From NCBI RefSeq assembly GCF_021012795.1, contig NZ_VFYU01000024.1, positions 50,711 through 114,710 on the forward strand: a stretch of DNA of 64,000 nt, given 5' to 3'. Positions 1-8,964 of the stretch are shown here, piece after piece. Both the position numbers and the translations under genes were made by a program. The notes below the pieces were generated by a model. That model worked only from the letters and a program-made list of their open reading frames with translations, was not told where the DNA came from and ran no database searches. The DNA is from Psychrobacter sp. I-STPA10. Its GTDB lineage: Bacteria; Pseudomonadota; Gammaproteobacteria; Pseudomonadales; Moraxellaceae. The number at the start of each line of letters is the position of its first letter. Position 1 is the first letter of the stretch.

Positions 1-1
1 T

Positions 2-802
2 GCACAGCTTGCCAACCTTGTGAATGAAGCGGCATTGTTTGCAGCTCGACGCAATAAAGGCAGTGTGGATATGCATGACTTTGAGGATGCCAAAGATAAG
101 CTATATATGGGTCCTGAGCGCAAATCTATGGTATTGCGTGAAGAGGAGCGTCGTTCGACTGCCTACCATGAAGCAGGACATGCTTTAGTCGCAGAAATGC
201 TACCTGGCACAGATCCTGTGCATAAAGTAACGATTATGCCACGTGGTTTTGCATTAGGTGTCACTTGGCAGTTACCTGAGCATGACCAAACCAGTGTTAA
301 TAAATCAAAAATGCTCAGTGACATTGCAATTTTGTTTGGTGGACGTATTGCTGAAGAAGTATTTGTAGATCAGCAATCTACTGGCGCATCAAATGACTTT
401 GAACGTGCCACAAAAATGGCGCGGGCAATGGTTACTAAGTATGGTATGTCTGATGCACTGGGCATCATGGTTTATGAAGATGATGATTCTTCACAAGGAT
501 ATTTTGGTAGCGCATCACGTACTATCTCTGAGGCAACGCAGCAAAAAGTAGATGATGAGGTACGCCGTATCTTAGAAGAGCAGTATGACATTGCTCGTGA
601 GCTGATTGAAGCCAATCAGGATAAAATGCATGCAATGGTAGAAGCACTGATGAAGTGGGAAACCATTGATCGTGATCAATTGCAAGATATTATGGCAGGG
701 CGTGATCCTCGTGAGCCACGTGTTTATCAAAGTATTGATGTGACCCCTGATAAGATATCTATTAGCAAAGATAAAACGCCACCACCACTACCAGCGATGT
801 AA
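2..802 (+). CDS. ftsH: ATP-dependent zinc metalloprotease FtsH, C-terminal part (5' end outside window)
   Basis: This is the protease half of FtsH, the membrane-anchored AAA+ protease that degrades unassembled membrane proteins and short-lived regulators. The frame is open from base 2, reading AQLANLVNEAALFAAR, the end of the AAA module, so the gene begins before the window. The zinc-binding HEAGH motif is encoded at about 168-182 and is followed by the family signatures IMPRG, GGRIAEE and STGASNDFERAT. The C-terminal tail is charged and ends in Pro-rich KTPPPLPAM. An in-frame GTG at 20 is internal and not the real start. A rho-independent terminator follows at 867-901. The identification is secure; only the upstream extent is unknown. 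Confidence 0.97.
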   Translation, partial: AQLANLVNEAALFAARRNKGSVDMHDFEDAKDKLYMGPERKSMVLREEERRSTAYHEAGHALVAEMLPGTDPVHKVTIMPRGFALGVTWQLPEHDQTSVNKSKMLSDIAILFGGRIAEEVFVDQQSTGASNDFERATKMARAMVTKYGMSDALGIMVYEDDDSSQGYFGSASRTISEATQQKVDDEVRRILEEQYDIARELIEANQDKMHAMVEALMKWETIDRDQLQDIMAGRDPREPRVYQSIDVTPDKISISKDKTPPPLPAM

Positions 803-866
803 ATTAAGTTGCCATTTAGCATCTTTGGTTATGCTTTGGCTACAGGCAGCTAATAACTATAACAAT

Positions 867-901
867 AAAACCCTCTACAAGTTTTGTAGGGGGTTTTTAT
901 T
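867..901 (+). terminator. Rho-independent terminator of ftsH
   Basis: A 14-bp stem (867-880 with 883-896 or nearby, one G-U pair) closes on a two-base loop and is followed by a T-rich tract. It lies 65 bp after the ftsH stop. The remainder of the 803-1205 gap holds a second hairpin at 1100-1124 and otherwise nothing recognisable. Confidence 0.8.
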
Positions 902-1099
902 TTTGTATATTTAAACAACAACTTCTAGAACTACATGCAGCCAGTCCACTTGATAAAAAACAATGATTACCAGACCCTAATAATCTATAAAACTGCGTAA
1001 GTCCTATATACATTCAGTGGTATAGTATCCATTTTGCTTTTCTATATTATATTTTAGAGAATGGGTATTCATTATTTTTTGGGGCTTTAAGACGTAAAA

Positions 1100-1124
1100 T
1101 ACCTCCTATTTTTAATAGGAGGTA
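1100..1124 (-). terminator. Hairpin, probable terminator of the CAP-domain lipoprotein gene
   Basis: A perfect 11-bp stem (1100-1110 / 1114-1124) with a TTT loop lies about 80 bp past the stop of the minus-strand lipoprotein gene. Read on the minus strand it is followed by ATTTT, a short U tract, so termination may be partial. Confidence 0.5.
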
Positions 1125-1205
1125 GGTAATGTTTGCTAATCGAATTGGCTGTATTATGGTTACCGTCTACCTACTGTGGCTAGAACTAAATTTAAGCACA
1201 TGACA

Positions 1206-2621
1206 TTATTTTGTACTAAATGTAAGCGTTTGATGCTTTAACTTTTTGCCATCTACCAATACATCAAAACTTACTTTATATTTGCTGTTTTTGTAAAGTC
1301 CACAATTGCCTTTAGTATAACCAGGCTCTGCATTGGTTTCACAGCTTTTTAATTGATCTGTTAATGGTAGGATAAATGCTGAGTTAGATTTTGTGATTTT
1401 GTTAGGGTCATTATCTGCATCAAGAATATGTACAGATATATCCTCATTTGTTGCTACAGCAGTAAATTTGACATTAGAGACTTTAATTTTCTTAGCAGTG
1501 GGATAGGTGACATAAACAGGTTGACCTATTGGATTTGTTTGTAAGTCTCGGCCTAAGCCATGAAAGGGATTTGGGCTTTCATTACGTAGATTGGTGGCGC
1601 TGTCAGTAATACCATCACATGGATAGGTTAAAAGTTTGTCTGGAACTTCTATGGCAGTTTTTGCACCAGAGAGTATATTTATTGCAAAGCCAAATTTAAA
1701 TAATTCATTTCCATTATTTGGAGTAAATTGACTGACTCCCACACCCGCCTCATTAAATTTAGGTGAAACTAAATTTGATAAGTGGTAAGGAGCAGCTAAA
1801 AGCTGTCTGACCATGCTGGTATAAATGTCAGAAACAACGGTTGGTGCTAATGAGCTGAAATTACTGTAATAGTTAATGGCAATACTTTCACCAAGTATGG
1901 TGTCTCTATTGTTAACGTTGTAATAAGCTGTTTTATTGAATCTATCTGAAACGGTGTTACCCGTGTAGTAAGGATTATTTTTTCCTGTATAGCTTTGAAA
2001 GCCCGCAATCGCTTTTTCAGAATGTGGATTATAATTGGGGATTTTAGCATTTGCTAATACATAACCAATATAATTGGCACGTTTTTCAGAGTCTTGAGTC
2101 AGGATTGTGTCATGAGTTAAGCCACCAAAACCGCATTTATGTCGATTGATACTCAATAAATTTAAAGCAGTTAATTGATACTGTGCTTTTTTGTTTTTAA
2201 TAATATTGTTGAGATTTGAAGTAGGAGTTCCTGTACTAGGAGTACCTGTGCTAGGAGTTCCCGTGCTAGGAGTACCTGTGCTAGGAGTACCTGTGCTAGG
2301 AGTACCTGTGCTAGGAGTACCTGTGCTAGGAGTACCTGTGCTAGGAGTTCCTGTGCTAGGAGTTCCTGTGCTAGGAGTACCTGTACTAGGTGTGCCTGTA
2401 CTAGGAGTACCTGTGCTAGGTGTGCCTGTACTAGGTGTGCCTGTGCTAGGTGTACCTGTGCTAGGAGTACCTGTGCTAGGAGTTCCTGTGCTAGGAGTTC
2501 CTGTGCTAGGTGTGCCTGTTTTAGAGTTGTGATTCCCTGTATTTGTATCACCCCCACCACAACCTGTTAGGGTTAAAGTAAATAGAAAAAATAAACCAAT
2601 AACTTTTATATTATTTACCAT
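1206..2621 (-). CDS. Lipoprotein with (TPSTG)n linker and CAP/SCP-like domain
   Basis: The 471-residue protein starts with a lipoprotein signal peptide (hydrophobic FFLFTLTLTG then C; lipobox LTGC near residue 21), so it should be lipid-anchored and periplasmic or surface-exposed. About residues 33-135 are roughly 20 near-perfect TPSTG pentapeptides, a stiff Thr/Ser/Pro stalk. After it comes a domain with CAP/SCP-like features: NRHKCGF, LTHDTILT, RANYIGY, a spaced His, GESIA, LAAPYHLSNL and GVGVSQF. CAP proteins of bacteria are secreted and mostly of unknown function. The start is supported by AAAGAGG seven bases upstream. The gene is monocistronic. The CAP call rests on motif recognition; stalk length is expected to vary between strains. 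Confidence 0.75.
   Translation of the reverse strand: MVNNIKVIGLFFLFTLTLTGCGGGDTNTGNHNSKTGTPSTGTPSTGTPSTGTPSTGTPSTGTPSTGTPSTGTPSTGTPSTGTPSTGTPSTGTPSTGTPSTGTPSTGTPSTGTPSTGTPSTGTPSTGTPSTGTPTSNLNNIIKNKKAQYQLTALNLLSINRHKCGFGGLTHDTILTQDSEKRANYIGYVLANAKIPNYNPHSEKAIAGFQSYTGKNNPYYTGNTVSDRFNKTAYYNVNNRDTILGESIAINYYSNFSSLAPTVVSDIYTSMVRQLLAAPYHLSNLVSPKFNEAGVGVSQFTPNNGNELFKFGFAINILSGAKTAIEVPDKLLTYPCDGITDSATNLRNESPNPFHGLGRDLQTNPIGQPVYVTYPTAKKIKVSNVKFTAVATNEDISVHILDADNDPNKITKSNSAFILPLTDQLKSCETNAEPGYTKGNCGLYKNSKYKVSFDVLVDGKKLKHQTLTFSTK
2224..2523. repeat. Twenty tandem 15-bp units encoding the TPSTG stalk
   Basis: The unit ctaggagtacctgtg and close variants (gtg/gta, agg agt/agg tgt) repeat about 20 times without interruption. 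Because the unit is a multiple of three, slippage lengthens or shortens the stalk without breaking the frame. Lack of stops in the unit also makes long meaningless open frames on both strands. Confidence 0.95.
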
Positions 2622-2878
2622 TGTTTACCTCTTTATTTTGCTTATCAAATTTAATTTATTTCAATTATCTCATCACCATAGCTACAATGCGGGATTATGA
2701 TACAAAACGCAAGTGAAATTTTCTGAGTATAGAAATAGTCTAGATATTTTTTGTAAATTTTTTTATAAGTTTTAAAAATTAAGATAGGACAGATAAAAAT
2801 TGGATTGCTATATTAAAAAAATAAAAAAGTCAAGAAAAGAAAAATAATTGCATAGAGTAGAGAGTGGGTATTATGTAA

Positions 2879-2908
2879 TTGACATTAACATAGTGTTACT
2901 GGCATAGT
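2879..2908 (+). promoter_or_regulatory. Candidate sigma-70 promoter for xanthine permease gene
   Basis: TTGACA at 2879-2884, an 18-bp spacer and CATAGT at 2903-2908 (4 of 6 matches to the -10 consensus). A transcript from here would have a leader of about 280 nt before the permease start, which is unusually long and contains a structured segment at 3030-3110. The AT-rich stretch 2640-2880 shows nothing else. Confidence 0.45.
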
Positions 2909-3029
2909 GATTATCGTTTTGTTGTCTTGAATCTGTTTGCTAGCATTGGTTGAGATGCTGGTTTTGATAAGTGGGCAATATGTAAGGTGTTCATTTTATA
3001 TGATTTTGGCATGTATATGAGACAATTTT

Positions 3030-3110
3030 TATAATTTGTATTAAAGATTATGACCTGGTGTGGCAACACAGGAAGTGTGGCTGTCGCTAGGTATGAAACC
3101 GTATTATAGC
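3030..3110 (+). promoter_or_regulatory. Structured leader segment, possible xanthine-sensing riboswitch
   Basis: Within the leader of the xanthine permease gene a GC-richer island sits in AT-rich DNA. It contains a hairpin at 3054-3072 (CCT and GTGT pairing with ACAC and AGG around a GGCA loop), an unpaired purine-rich run, a second small hairpin (GGT-ATGAA-ACC, 3090-3100), and outer arms TATAAT (3030-3035) and ATTATA (3103-3108) that can close the fold. The NMT1/xanthine riboswitch class is known to precede purine-oxidation genes in proteobacteria. I cannot verify its consensus here, so the class assignment is tentative. Confidence 0.35.
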
Positions 3111-3195
3111 CTTTTCAAACTTTGATTTTAGCCAATGGGTTTATTTTTGATATCTGGTAGGGACAAATACGGTGATAATATTAAAAGGATAATTT

Positions 3196-4560
3196 ATGAG
3201 TAAGATATCAGATAAGCAAGTAAACCCTGAGTTAATTTATCATTTAGATGACCGTCCTAGTTTTTGGCCAGCATCTTTTGCCGCATTGCAACATGTGCTA
3301 GCCAGTATCGTTGGTGTTGTGACGCCCACTTTGATTGTCGCAGGAACCTTAGGATTAGGTGAGTATATTCCTTATTTGATTAGTTGTGCATTGATAGCCT
3401 CTGGTATTGGTACATTTATTCAAAGTAAAAAAATAGGTCCTATCGGCGCAGGTATGTTGTGTTTACAGGGCACAAGTTTTGCATTTTTAACAGCGATTTT
3501 GTCGGCTGGTATGATTGTTAAAGGACGTGGTGGCTCACCTGAAGAGATTTTATCGACCATTTTTGGAGTGAGCTTTTGTGCAGCCTTTGTGGAAGTATTT
3601 TTGAGCCGCTTTGTGCATAAGTTACAACGTATCTTTACCCCTGTAGTAACGGGTACCATCATTGTCTTAATCGGTATTCCACTGATTAAAGTGGCGGTGA
3701 CCGATATTGGTGGTGGCTTTGGGGCTGAGAATTTTGGTAGTCTGCAAAATCTACTGCTTGGTGGCATTGTCTTGGTATCAGTGATTGTACTTAACCGTTC
3801 AAAAAATCCAGTACTGCGTTTGTCATCCATTGTTATTGCATTGACTTTGGGTATGTTGGCTGCTTTTTTTATGGGGCGTTTAGACTTTTCTTCTTTGTCT
3901 CATGTTGGCATTATCAGTGTACCGATACCATTTAAGTATGGTTTTAACTTTGATATGGCAGCGTTTATCCCACTTATTATTTTATTCTGTGTGTCTGCTT
4001 TAGAGACCACAGGCGATTTGACAGCCAATGCGACCATTTCAAAAGAGCCTGTCACTGGTCCTGTATATTTAGAGCGTATCCGTGGTGGGGTATTGGCAGA
4101 TGGTGTGAATTCTATCATTGCTGCTACCCTTAATAGTATGCCATCGACCACCTTTAGCCAAAACAATGGCGTGATTGCGTTAACAGGTGTTGCCAGTCGT
4201 TATGTGGGTATGTATATCGCTGCCATTTTAGTGATTATGGGACTATTTCCAATTTTTGGCGCAGTGCTACAAACCATGCCAAAGCCTGTTTTGGGTGGGG
4301 CAACATTGGTCATGTTTGGTACGGTTGCGGTTGCGGGTATTCGGGTGCTTGCCAGTGCCAAACTTGACCGTCGTGATATGATGATTATCTCTATTTCAAT
4401 TGGTATGGGGATCGGTGTTTCTATGGTGCCAGATGTATTATCACAATTGCCTGAACTGATGCGTAATGTCTTGATTTCACCTGTAGCGATTGGGGCAATG
4501 ACAGCAATTTTATTAAGTTTATTTTTGCCTGAGGAAAATGGATCGTTGATGGTTGAATAG
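3196..4560 (+). CDS. xanP: NCS2-family xanthine permease
   Basis: This 454-residue inner-membrane protein imports a purine base with protons, very probably xanthine. It has the many hydrophobic segments of the nucleobase-ascorbate transporter family and the family signature QNNGVIALTGVASR near residue 325, which matches the xanthine-specific branch (XanP/XanQ type) rather than uracil or urate carriers. SALETTGDL near 270 is the other conserved loop. The start has AAAAGGA eight bases upstream. A terminator at 4595-4626 ends its transcript before xdhA. Position next to xdhABC and guaD supports xanthine as substrate; substrate is inferred, not shown. Confidence 0.85.
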   Translation: MSKISDKQVNPELIYHLDDRPSFWPASFAALQHVLASIVGVVTPTLIVAGTLGLGEYIPYLISCALIASGIGTFIQSKKIGPIGAGMLCLQGTSFAFLTAILSAGMIVKGRGGSPEEILSTIFGVSFCAAFVEVFLSRFVHKLQRIFTPVVTGTIIVLIGIPLIKVAVTDIGGGFGAENFGSLQNLLLGGIVLVSVIVLNRSKNPVLRLSSIVIALTLGMLAAFFMGRLDFSSLSHVGIISVPIPFKYGFNFDMAAFIPLIILFCVSALETTGDLTANATISKEPVTGPVYLERIRGGVLADGVNSIIAATLNSMPSTTFSQNNGVIALTGVASRYVGMYIAAILVIMGLFPIFGAVLQTMPKPVLGGATLVMFGTVAVAGIRVLASAKLDRRDMMIISISIGMGIGVSMVPDVLSQLPELMRNVLISPVAIGAMTAILLSLFLPEENGSLMVE

Positions 4561-4594
4561 TTTGTAATATTTATTCCTATGATTTTTCTATGTG

Positions 4595-4626
4595 GTTTGT
4601 CTCTATAAATGGGGCAAACTTTTTTT
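4595..4626 (+). terminator. Rho-independent terminator of the permease gene
   Basis: A 9-bp stem with two G-U pairs (4595-4603 / 4611-4619), loop TATAAAT, followed by seven T. A weak promoter for xdhA may follow (TTGATA at 4649-4654, 17-bp spacer, GTTATT at 4672-4677). Confidence 0.8.
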
Positions 4627-4711
4627 GGTATCCGTTTTTTAACTTTTTTTGATAGATACTATATTTTATCTGTTATTATTTTTTGCATAATCCTATTAGC
4701 TGAGTTTTGCC

Positions 4712-6379
4712 ATGATTACCTTTTTTTTAAATGGTCAGTACCATCAAGTCACTGACCTCAATCCCAATACCACAGTATTAGATTTTTTGCGGTTATACCA
4801 AGGCATGACCGATACTAAAGAAGGCTGTGCCAGTGGCGATTGTGGTGCTTGTACAGTGATGGCTCAGGCATTGCCTAACTTTTCTGATAATGTGCAGGTT
4901 GAAGATGTTGCAGATAAAGAGCAGCTTGAACGTTCATTTTTTACGGTTAATGCCTGTATCACTTTATTATCACTATTAGATGGTCATCATTTAATGACGG
5001 CATCTTATTTAGCTGACAATCCTTTTAATCATCCTAAAAAAGCACAGCTACACCCAGCCCAACAGGCAATGGTTGAGTGTCATGGCTCGCAGTGTGGCTT
5101 TTGTACTCCCGGATTTGTGATGTCACTTGCCAGTGTTTATGAAAACCATGCCTATAAAAATAGTGTCATTGAAAATAATCAGGATAAAAATCAACTGACT
5201 CGAGACGAGGTGGTAACATCCATTTCGGGTAATCTGTGTCGTTGTACGGGGTATCGCCCGATTATTGAGGCAGGTTTGCGTATGCAGCAGATTGGGCAGG
5301 ATAAGACAAATAATAGCTCACAATCTCTACAACAGCGCATTGCCAATTCGGTACAGTCAGTGCAAATGGTAGATGTCTCACATCAAGCCGCTAGTGTTAC
5401 TCATAAAGACAAAGACATACAGCCTGCACTAACCCAAAATAGCCAGCAGCTTTTTATTCCTCAATCATTAGATGAGCTTGAACAGTTATTACAGCGTTAT
5501 CCTGAGGCGACATTATGGGCTGGGGGTACGGATTTAGGATTGAGTATCACTCAGCATTTGATTGAGCATCAGGTGATTATACAACTGTCTGCGATTGATG
5601 AACTTAAGCAGTATGCAATAGAAACGATAGATACAGCCGATGGTACAGTTGATGCTACTCAGCAGATGTTGGTGGTCGGTGCGGGAATGACTTATCAGCA
5701 GTTATTGCCTGTGTTACAGCAATATATTCCTGAGTTTGCAAAGCTATTGCCACGTATTGCCTCACCACAGATTCGCAATATGGGGACAATTGGCGGCAAT
5801 ATTGCCAATGCCTCGCCCATTGGTGATATGCCACCAGTGCTATTGGCACTCGATGCCAAGATTCATTTGCGCCATTGTGTTGCAAAAGATGGTGATGTAT
5901 CAGCGCAAGCACAAGATGAAATCATCCCTTTAGCCGAGTTTTTTGTAGATTATAAAAAGACCAAACTGCGTACGGGCAGTTATATTGTTGCCATTCATAT
6001 TCCCATTCTCACAGAACATCAGTATTTGTTTATCCATAAAATCAGTAAGCGTTATGAAGATGATATTTCTGCCTGTTTGCTGGCGATGCGTATTGATATG
6101 GATAAAGAGGGTCATCGTATTGTGGATGCCCGTATAGGCTTGGGGGGTATGGCGGCAATTCCCACTTTGGCAAGGCAGTGTCAGCAGGCACTTATTGATA
6201 AATCAATACACCAAGATAGCTTTATTCAGGCGGCATCACTGATTGGAGAGGATGTAACCCCAATGACCGATGTACGTGCCAGCCGTCATTATCGCCTGCA
6301 TGTGGTAAAAGGCTTATTGCTCAAGTGTGGTTTGCAGTTGCAACAAATGATGATGAATAGTCAGGAGGTGGTACGATGA
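4712..6379 (+). CDS. xdhA: Xanthine dehydrogenase small subunit (2Fe-2S and FAD)
   Basis: XdhA carries electrons from the molybdenum subunit to NAD+ during hypoxanthine/xanthine oxidation to urate. The N-terminal ferredoxin-like domain has the cysteine cluster GCASGDCGACT (about 38-48). A second [2Fe-2S] helical domain follows with CHGSQCGFCTPGF (about 123) and LCRCTGYRP (about 175). After a Gln/Ser-rich linker (about 200-245) comes the FAD-binding domain with WAGGTDLGL and IGGNIANASPIGDMPP. The length (555) is slightly above the usual 460-500 because of the linker. The stop overlaps the xdhB start by 4 bp (ATGA), indicating translational coupling. Identification is secure. Confidence 0.95.
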   Translation: MITFFLNGQYHQVTDLNPNTTVLDFLRLYQGMTDTKEGCASGDCGACTVMAQALPNFSDNVQVEDVADKEQLERSFFTVNACITLLSLLDGHHLMTASYLADNPFNHPKKAQLHPAQQAMVECHGSQCGFCTPGFVMSLASVYENHAYKNSVIENNQDKNQLTRDEVVTSISGNLCRCTGYRPIIEAGLRMQQIGQDKTNNSSQSLQQRIANSVQSVQMVDVSHQAASVTHKDKDIQPALTQNSQQLFIPQSLDELEQLLQRYPEATLWAGGTDLGLSITQHLIEHQVIIQLSAIDELKQYAIETIDTADGTVDATQQMLVVGAGMTYQQLLPVLQQYIPEFAKLLPRIASPQIRNMGTIGGNIANASPIGDMPPVLLALDAKIHLRHCVAKDGDVSAQAQDEIIPLAEFFVDYKKTKLRTGSYIVAIHIPILTEHQYLFIHKISKRYEDDISACLLAMRIDMDKEGHRIVDARIGLGGMAAIPTLARQCQQALIDKSIHQDSFIQAASLIGEDVTPMTDVRASRHYRLHVVKGLLLKCGLQLQQMMMNSQEVVR

Positions 6380-8964
6380 GCCATGAAACGTCTTTATTTG
6401 ATGATTATCAAATTCGTCGCAGTCGTCCACCGAAGCAAAAAATTGGTGGCTCAGCAAAGCATGACAGTGCAATAAGTCATGTGATGGGCAGTGCCACTTA
6501 TGTTGATGATATTAGTAAACCCAATCAGACATTACATTTGGCAGTGGGCAAAAGTCAGCAGGCGCATGCACGTATTTTAAATATGGACTTAAGTGCAGTA
6601 AAAGCATCGGCAGGGGTGGTCGATGTTTTGACCTTTGCTGATTTACCCGCACAAACAGATATTGGTGCAGTATTTGAGGGTGAGCCATTGATGGTAGATG
6701 GCTTAACCGAGTATGTGGGACAGACACTATTTGTGGTGGTGGCAACCAGTCACCGTGCTGCCAAACAAGCGACGCTAAAAGCCATTGTGGAGTATGAGCC
6801 ATTGCCTGCGGTGCTGAGTATTGATGCAGCGTTAAAACAGCAATATTTTGTGCGCCCCAGCCATCATATGCAGCGAGGCGATGCAGCCAAGGCGTTACAA
6901 GATGCGCCGCTGCGTTTGCAAGGGCGTATCCATATGCGGGGTCAAGAGCATTTCTACCTTGAGGGTCAGGTGTCCTATGTGGTGCCTTGTGATGATGGGG
7001 GCTTGCAAGTTTATACTTCGTCGCAGCACCCCAGTGAGGTGCAGCAACTGGTTGCTGAAGTCACCGATTTACCTTTTCATGCAGTGATGACCGAAGTACG
7101 GCGTATGGGTGGCGGTTTTGGTGGTAAAGAGACACAGGCAGCGGCATGGGCGTGTCTGTGTGCCATCGTTGCCAAGCGTCATAATGTGCCAGTGAGTATG
7201 CGTCTTGACCGCCAAGATGACATGGTAGTGACAGGCAAACGCCATGAGTTTGCCAATCAGTATGAGGTCGGTATTGATGAGACAGGACGGGTGTTAGGTG
7301 TAGATATGCAACTGGCAGGATTGTGTGGTTATGCCCCTGATTTGTCTGATGCCATTGTCGATAGAGCGATGTTTCATTGTGACAATGGCTATTATTATCC
7401 CAATGCACATGTGGTAGGACACCGCTGTAAAACGCATACAGTATCTAATACCGCTTATCGTGGCTTTGGAGGGCCACAAGGGTTGATGACTGCTGAATAT
7501 ATGATGGACCACATTGCTTATACACTCGGGCGTGACCCACTGCAAGTACGCCTTGATAATCTGTATCAAAATGGACAATGTACCCATTATGGTCAGCCAA
7601 TTGAGCATTTTGATTTGGCAGAATTAATAACCAAGTTACGTGATGATTGTGATTATAATCAGCGTCGCCAAGCCATTATCAAGGACAATCAGCAAGCGCA
7701 ACAAGATGGACATTATAAACGTCGAGGTATTGCGCTAACCCCAGTACGTTTTGGTATTTCATTTACCGTACAGACGCTAAACCAAGCTGGTGCTTTGGTG
7801 CATATTTATACCGATGGCAGTATTCATCTCAATCATGGTGGTACAGAGATGGGGCAGGGGTTATTTATTAAGATTGCCCAAATTGTTGCCAATGAATTTG
7901 ACGTTGATGTAGAAACGGTACAAGTCTCTGCCACACGTACCGATAAAGTGCCCAATACCTCACCAACCGCTGCTTCATCAGGGACGGATATCAATGGAAA
8001 AGCGGCACAAAATGCGTGTATTAAAATCAAAAAACGTCTATTAGATTTTGCCAGTGAGCATTTCCAAGTTAGCTCAGAAGAGATTGTATTTGAGCGTAAT
8101 CATGTGCATATTGCTGGTAAAGAGGTGCTAAGTTTTGCTCAGTTTGTGCAGTTAGCTTATCAAAACCGTATTAGTTTATCAGCGACTGGTTATTATAAAA
8201 CCCCAAAAATCTTTTATGACCGCAGTCAAGCATGGGGACGACCATTTTTCTATTTTGCTCTCGGGGCGGCATGCAGTGAAGTTGAGATTGATACCTTAAC
8301 AGGAGAATATAAAGTCGTCCGCTGTGATATTTTGCACGATGTAGGACAATCAATTAACCCTGCTATTGATATTGGACAAATTGAAGGGGGATTTGTGCAA
8401 GGCATGGGCTGGCTTACCACCGAGGAGCTGATATGGAATGATAAAGGGCAATTGGCATCGAACAGCCCTGCCAATTATAAAATTCCGACTGCTCATGATT
8501 TGCCTGAACAGTGGCATGTTGAATTGTTTGACCGTAAAAATAGTGAGCAGACCATTTATAATTCTAAAGCAGTGGGTGAGCCACCGTTTATGCTTGCTGC
8601 CAGTGTGTGGTGTGCTATTAATAATGCCATTGCCAGCCTTGCAGACTATCGCAAAAACCCAGAGCTGACCATGCCTGCAACACCCGAAGCGGTGCTTAAA
8701 GCAGTGATGGGTATTCAAGACAAAGCATGGGAGAGCGCAGATACCCCAAATCAGAAGCAGGTGCAGCGTATGCAGGTGCAACATAAAGAGGAGGGGGACA
8801 CCTTAACCATGCCCGAGCAAGTACGCCATGCCAAACAGGTGGATACACCAATGTGTGAGGGTGAAACGTATGATGATGAGGCAGAGCATATCACGCAGCC
8901 AAAAGTCGATGGTGCTCGTGCGCCTGCCCATAGTGAAAACTCTAGCAGTGATGATGTGAAATAA
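6376..8964 (+). CDS. xdhB: Xanthine dehydrogenase molybdenum-binding large subunit
   Basis: XdhB holds the molybdopterin cofactor and the purine site. Family motifs are in order: RMGGGFGGKETQ (about 241), NTAYRGFGGPQG (about 358), GGTEMGQGL (about 486), and GEPPFMLAAS (about 733), whose Glu is the expected catalytic base. Residues beyond about 775 form an 85-residue hydrophilic tail rich in Glu, Gln and Asp with no match to the family, ending SSSDDVK; usual XdhB ends near 780. The tail may be a strain-specific extension. The start overlaps xdhA by 4 bp and the stop overlaps xdhC by 1 bp (TAATG), so xdhABC is one operon. Confidence 0.95.
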   Translation: MSHETSLFDDYQIRRSRPPKQKIGGSAKHDSAISHVMGSATYVDDISKPNQTLHLAVGKSQQAHARILNMDLSAVKASAGVVDVLTFADLPAQTDIGAVFEGEPLMVDGLTEYVGQTLFVVVATSHRAAKQATLKAIVEYEPLPAVLSIDAALKQQYFVRPSHHMQRGDAAKALQDAPLRLQGRIHMRGQEHFYLEGQVSYVVPCDDGGLQVYTSSQHPSEVQQLVAEVTDLPFHAVMTEVRRMGGGFGGKETQAAAWACLCAIVAKRHNVPVSMRLDRQDDMVVTGKRHEFANQYEVGIDETGRVLGVDMQLAGLCGYAPDLSDAIVDRAMFHCDNGYYYPNAHVVGHRCKTHTVSNTAYRGFGGPQGLMTAEYMMDHIAYTLGRDPLQVRLDNLYQNGQCTHYGQPIEHFDLAELITKLRDDCDYNQRRQAIIKDNQQAQQDGHYKRRGIALTPVRFGISFTVQTLNQAGALVHIYTDGSIHLNHGGTEMGQGLFIKIAQIVANEFDVDVETVQVSATRTDKVPNTSPTAASSGTDINGKAAQNACIKIKKRLLDFASEHFQVSSEEIVFERNHVHIAGKEVLSFAQFVQLAYQNRISLSATGYYKTPKIFYDRSQAWGRPFFYFALGAACSEVEIDTLTGEYKVVRCDILHDVGQSINPAIDIGQIEGGFVQGMGWLTTEELIWNDKGQLASNSPANYKIPTAHDLPEQWHVELFDRKNSEQTIYNSKAVGEPPFMLAASVWCAINNAIASLADYRKNPELTMPATPEAVLKAVMGIQDKAWESADTPNQKQVQRMQVQHKEEGDTLTMPEQVRHAKQVDTPMCEGETYDDEAEHITQPKVDGARAPAHSENSSSDDVK

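Noticed and set aside
2171..2560. Long open frames on both strands in the TPSTG region
   Set aside because: They exist only because the 15-bp unit has no stop codon in several frames; the lipoprotein frame has start, signal peptide and domain.
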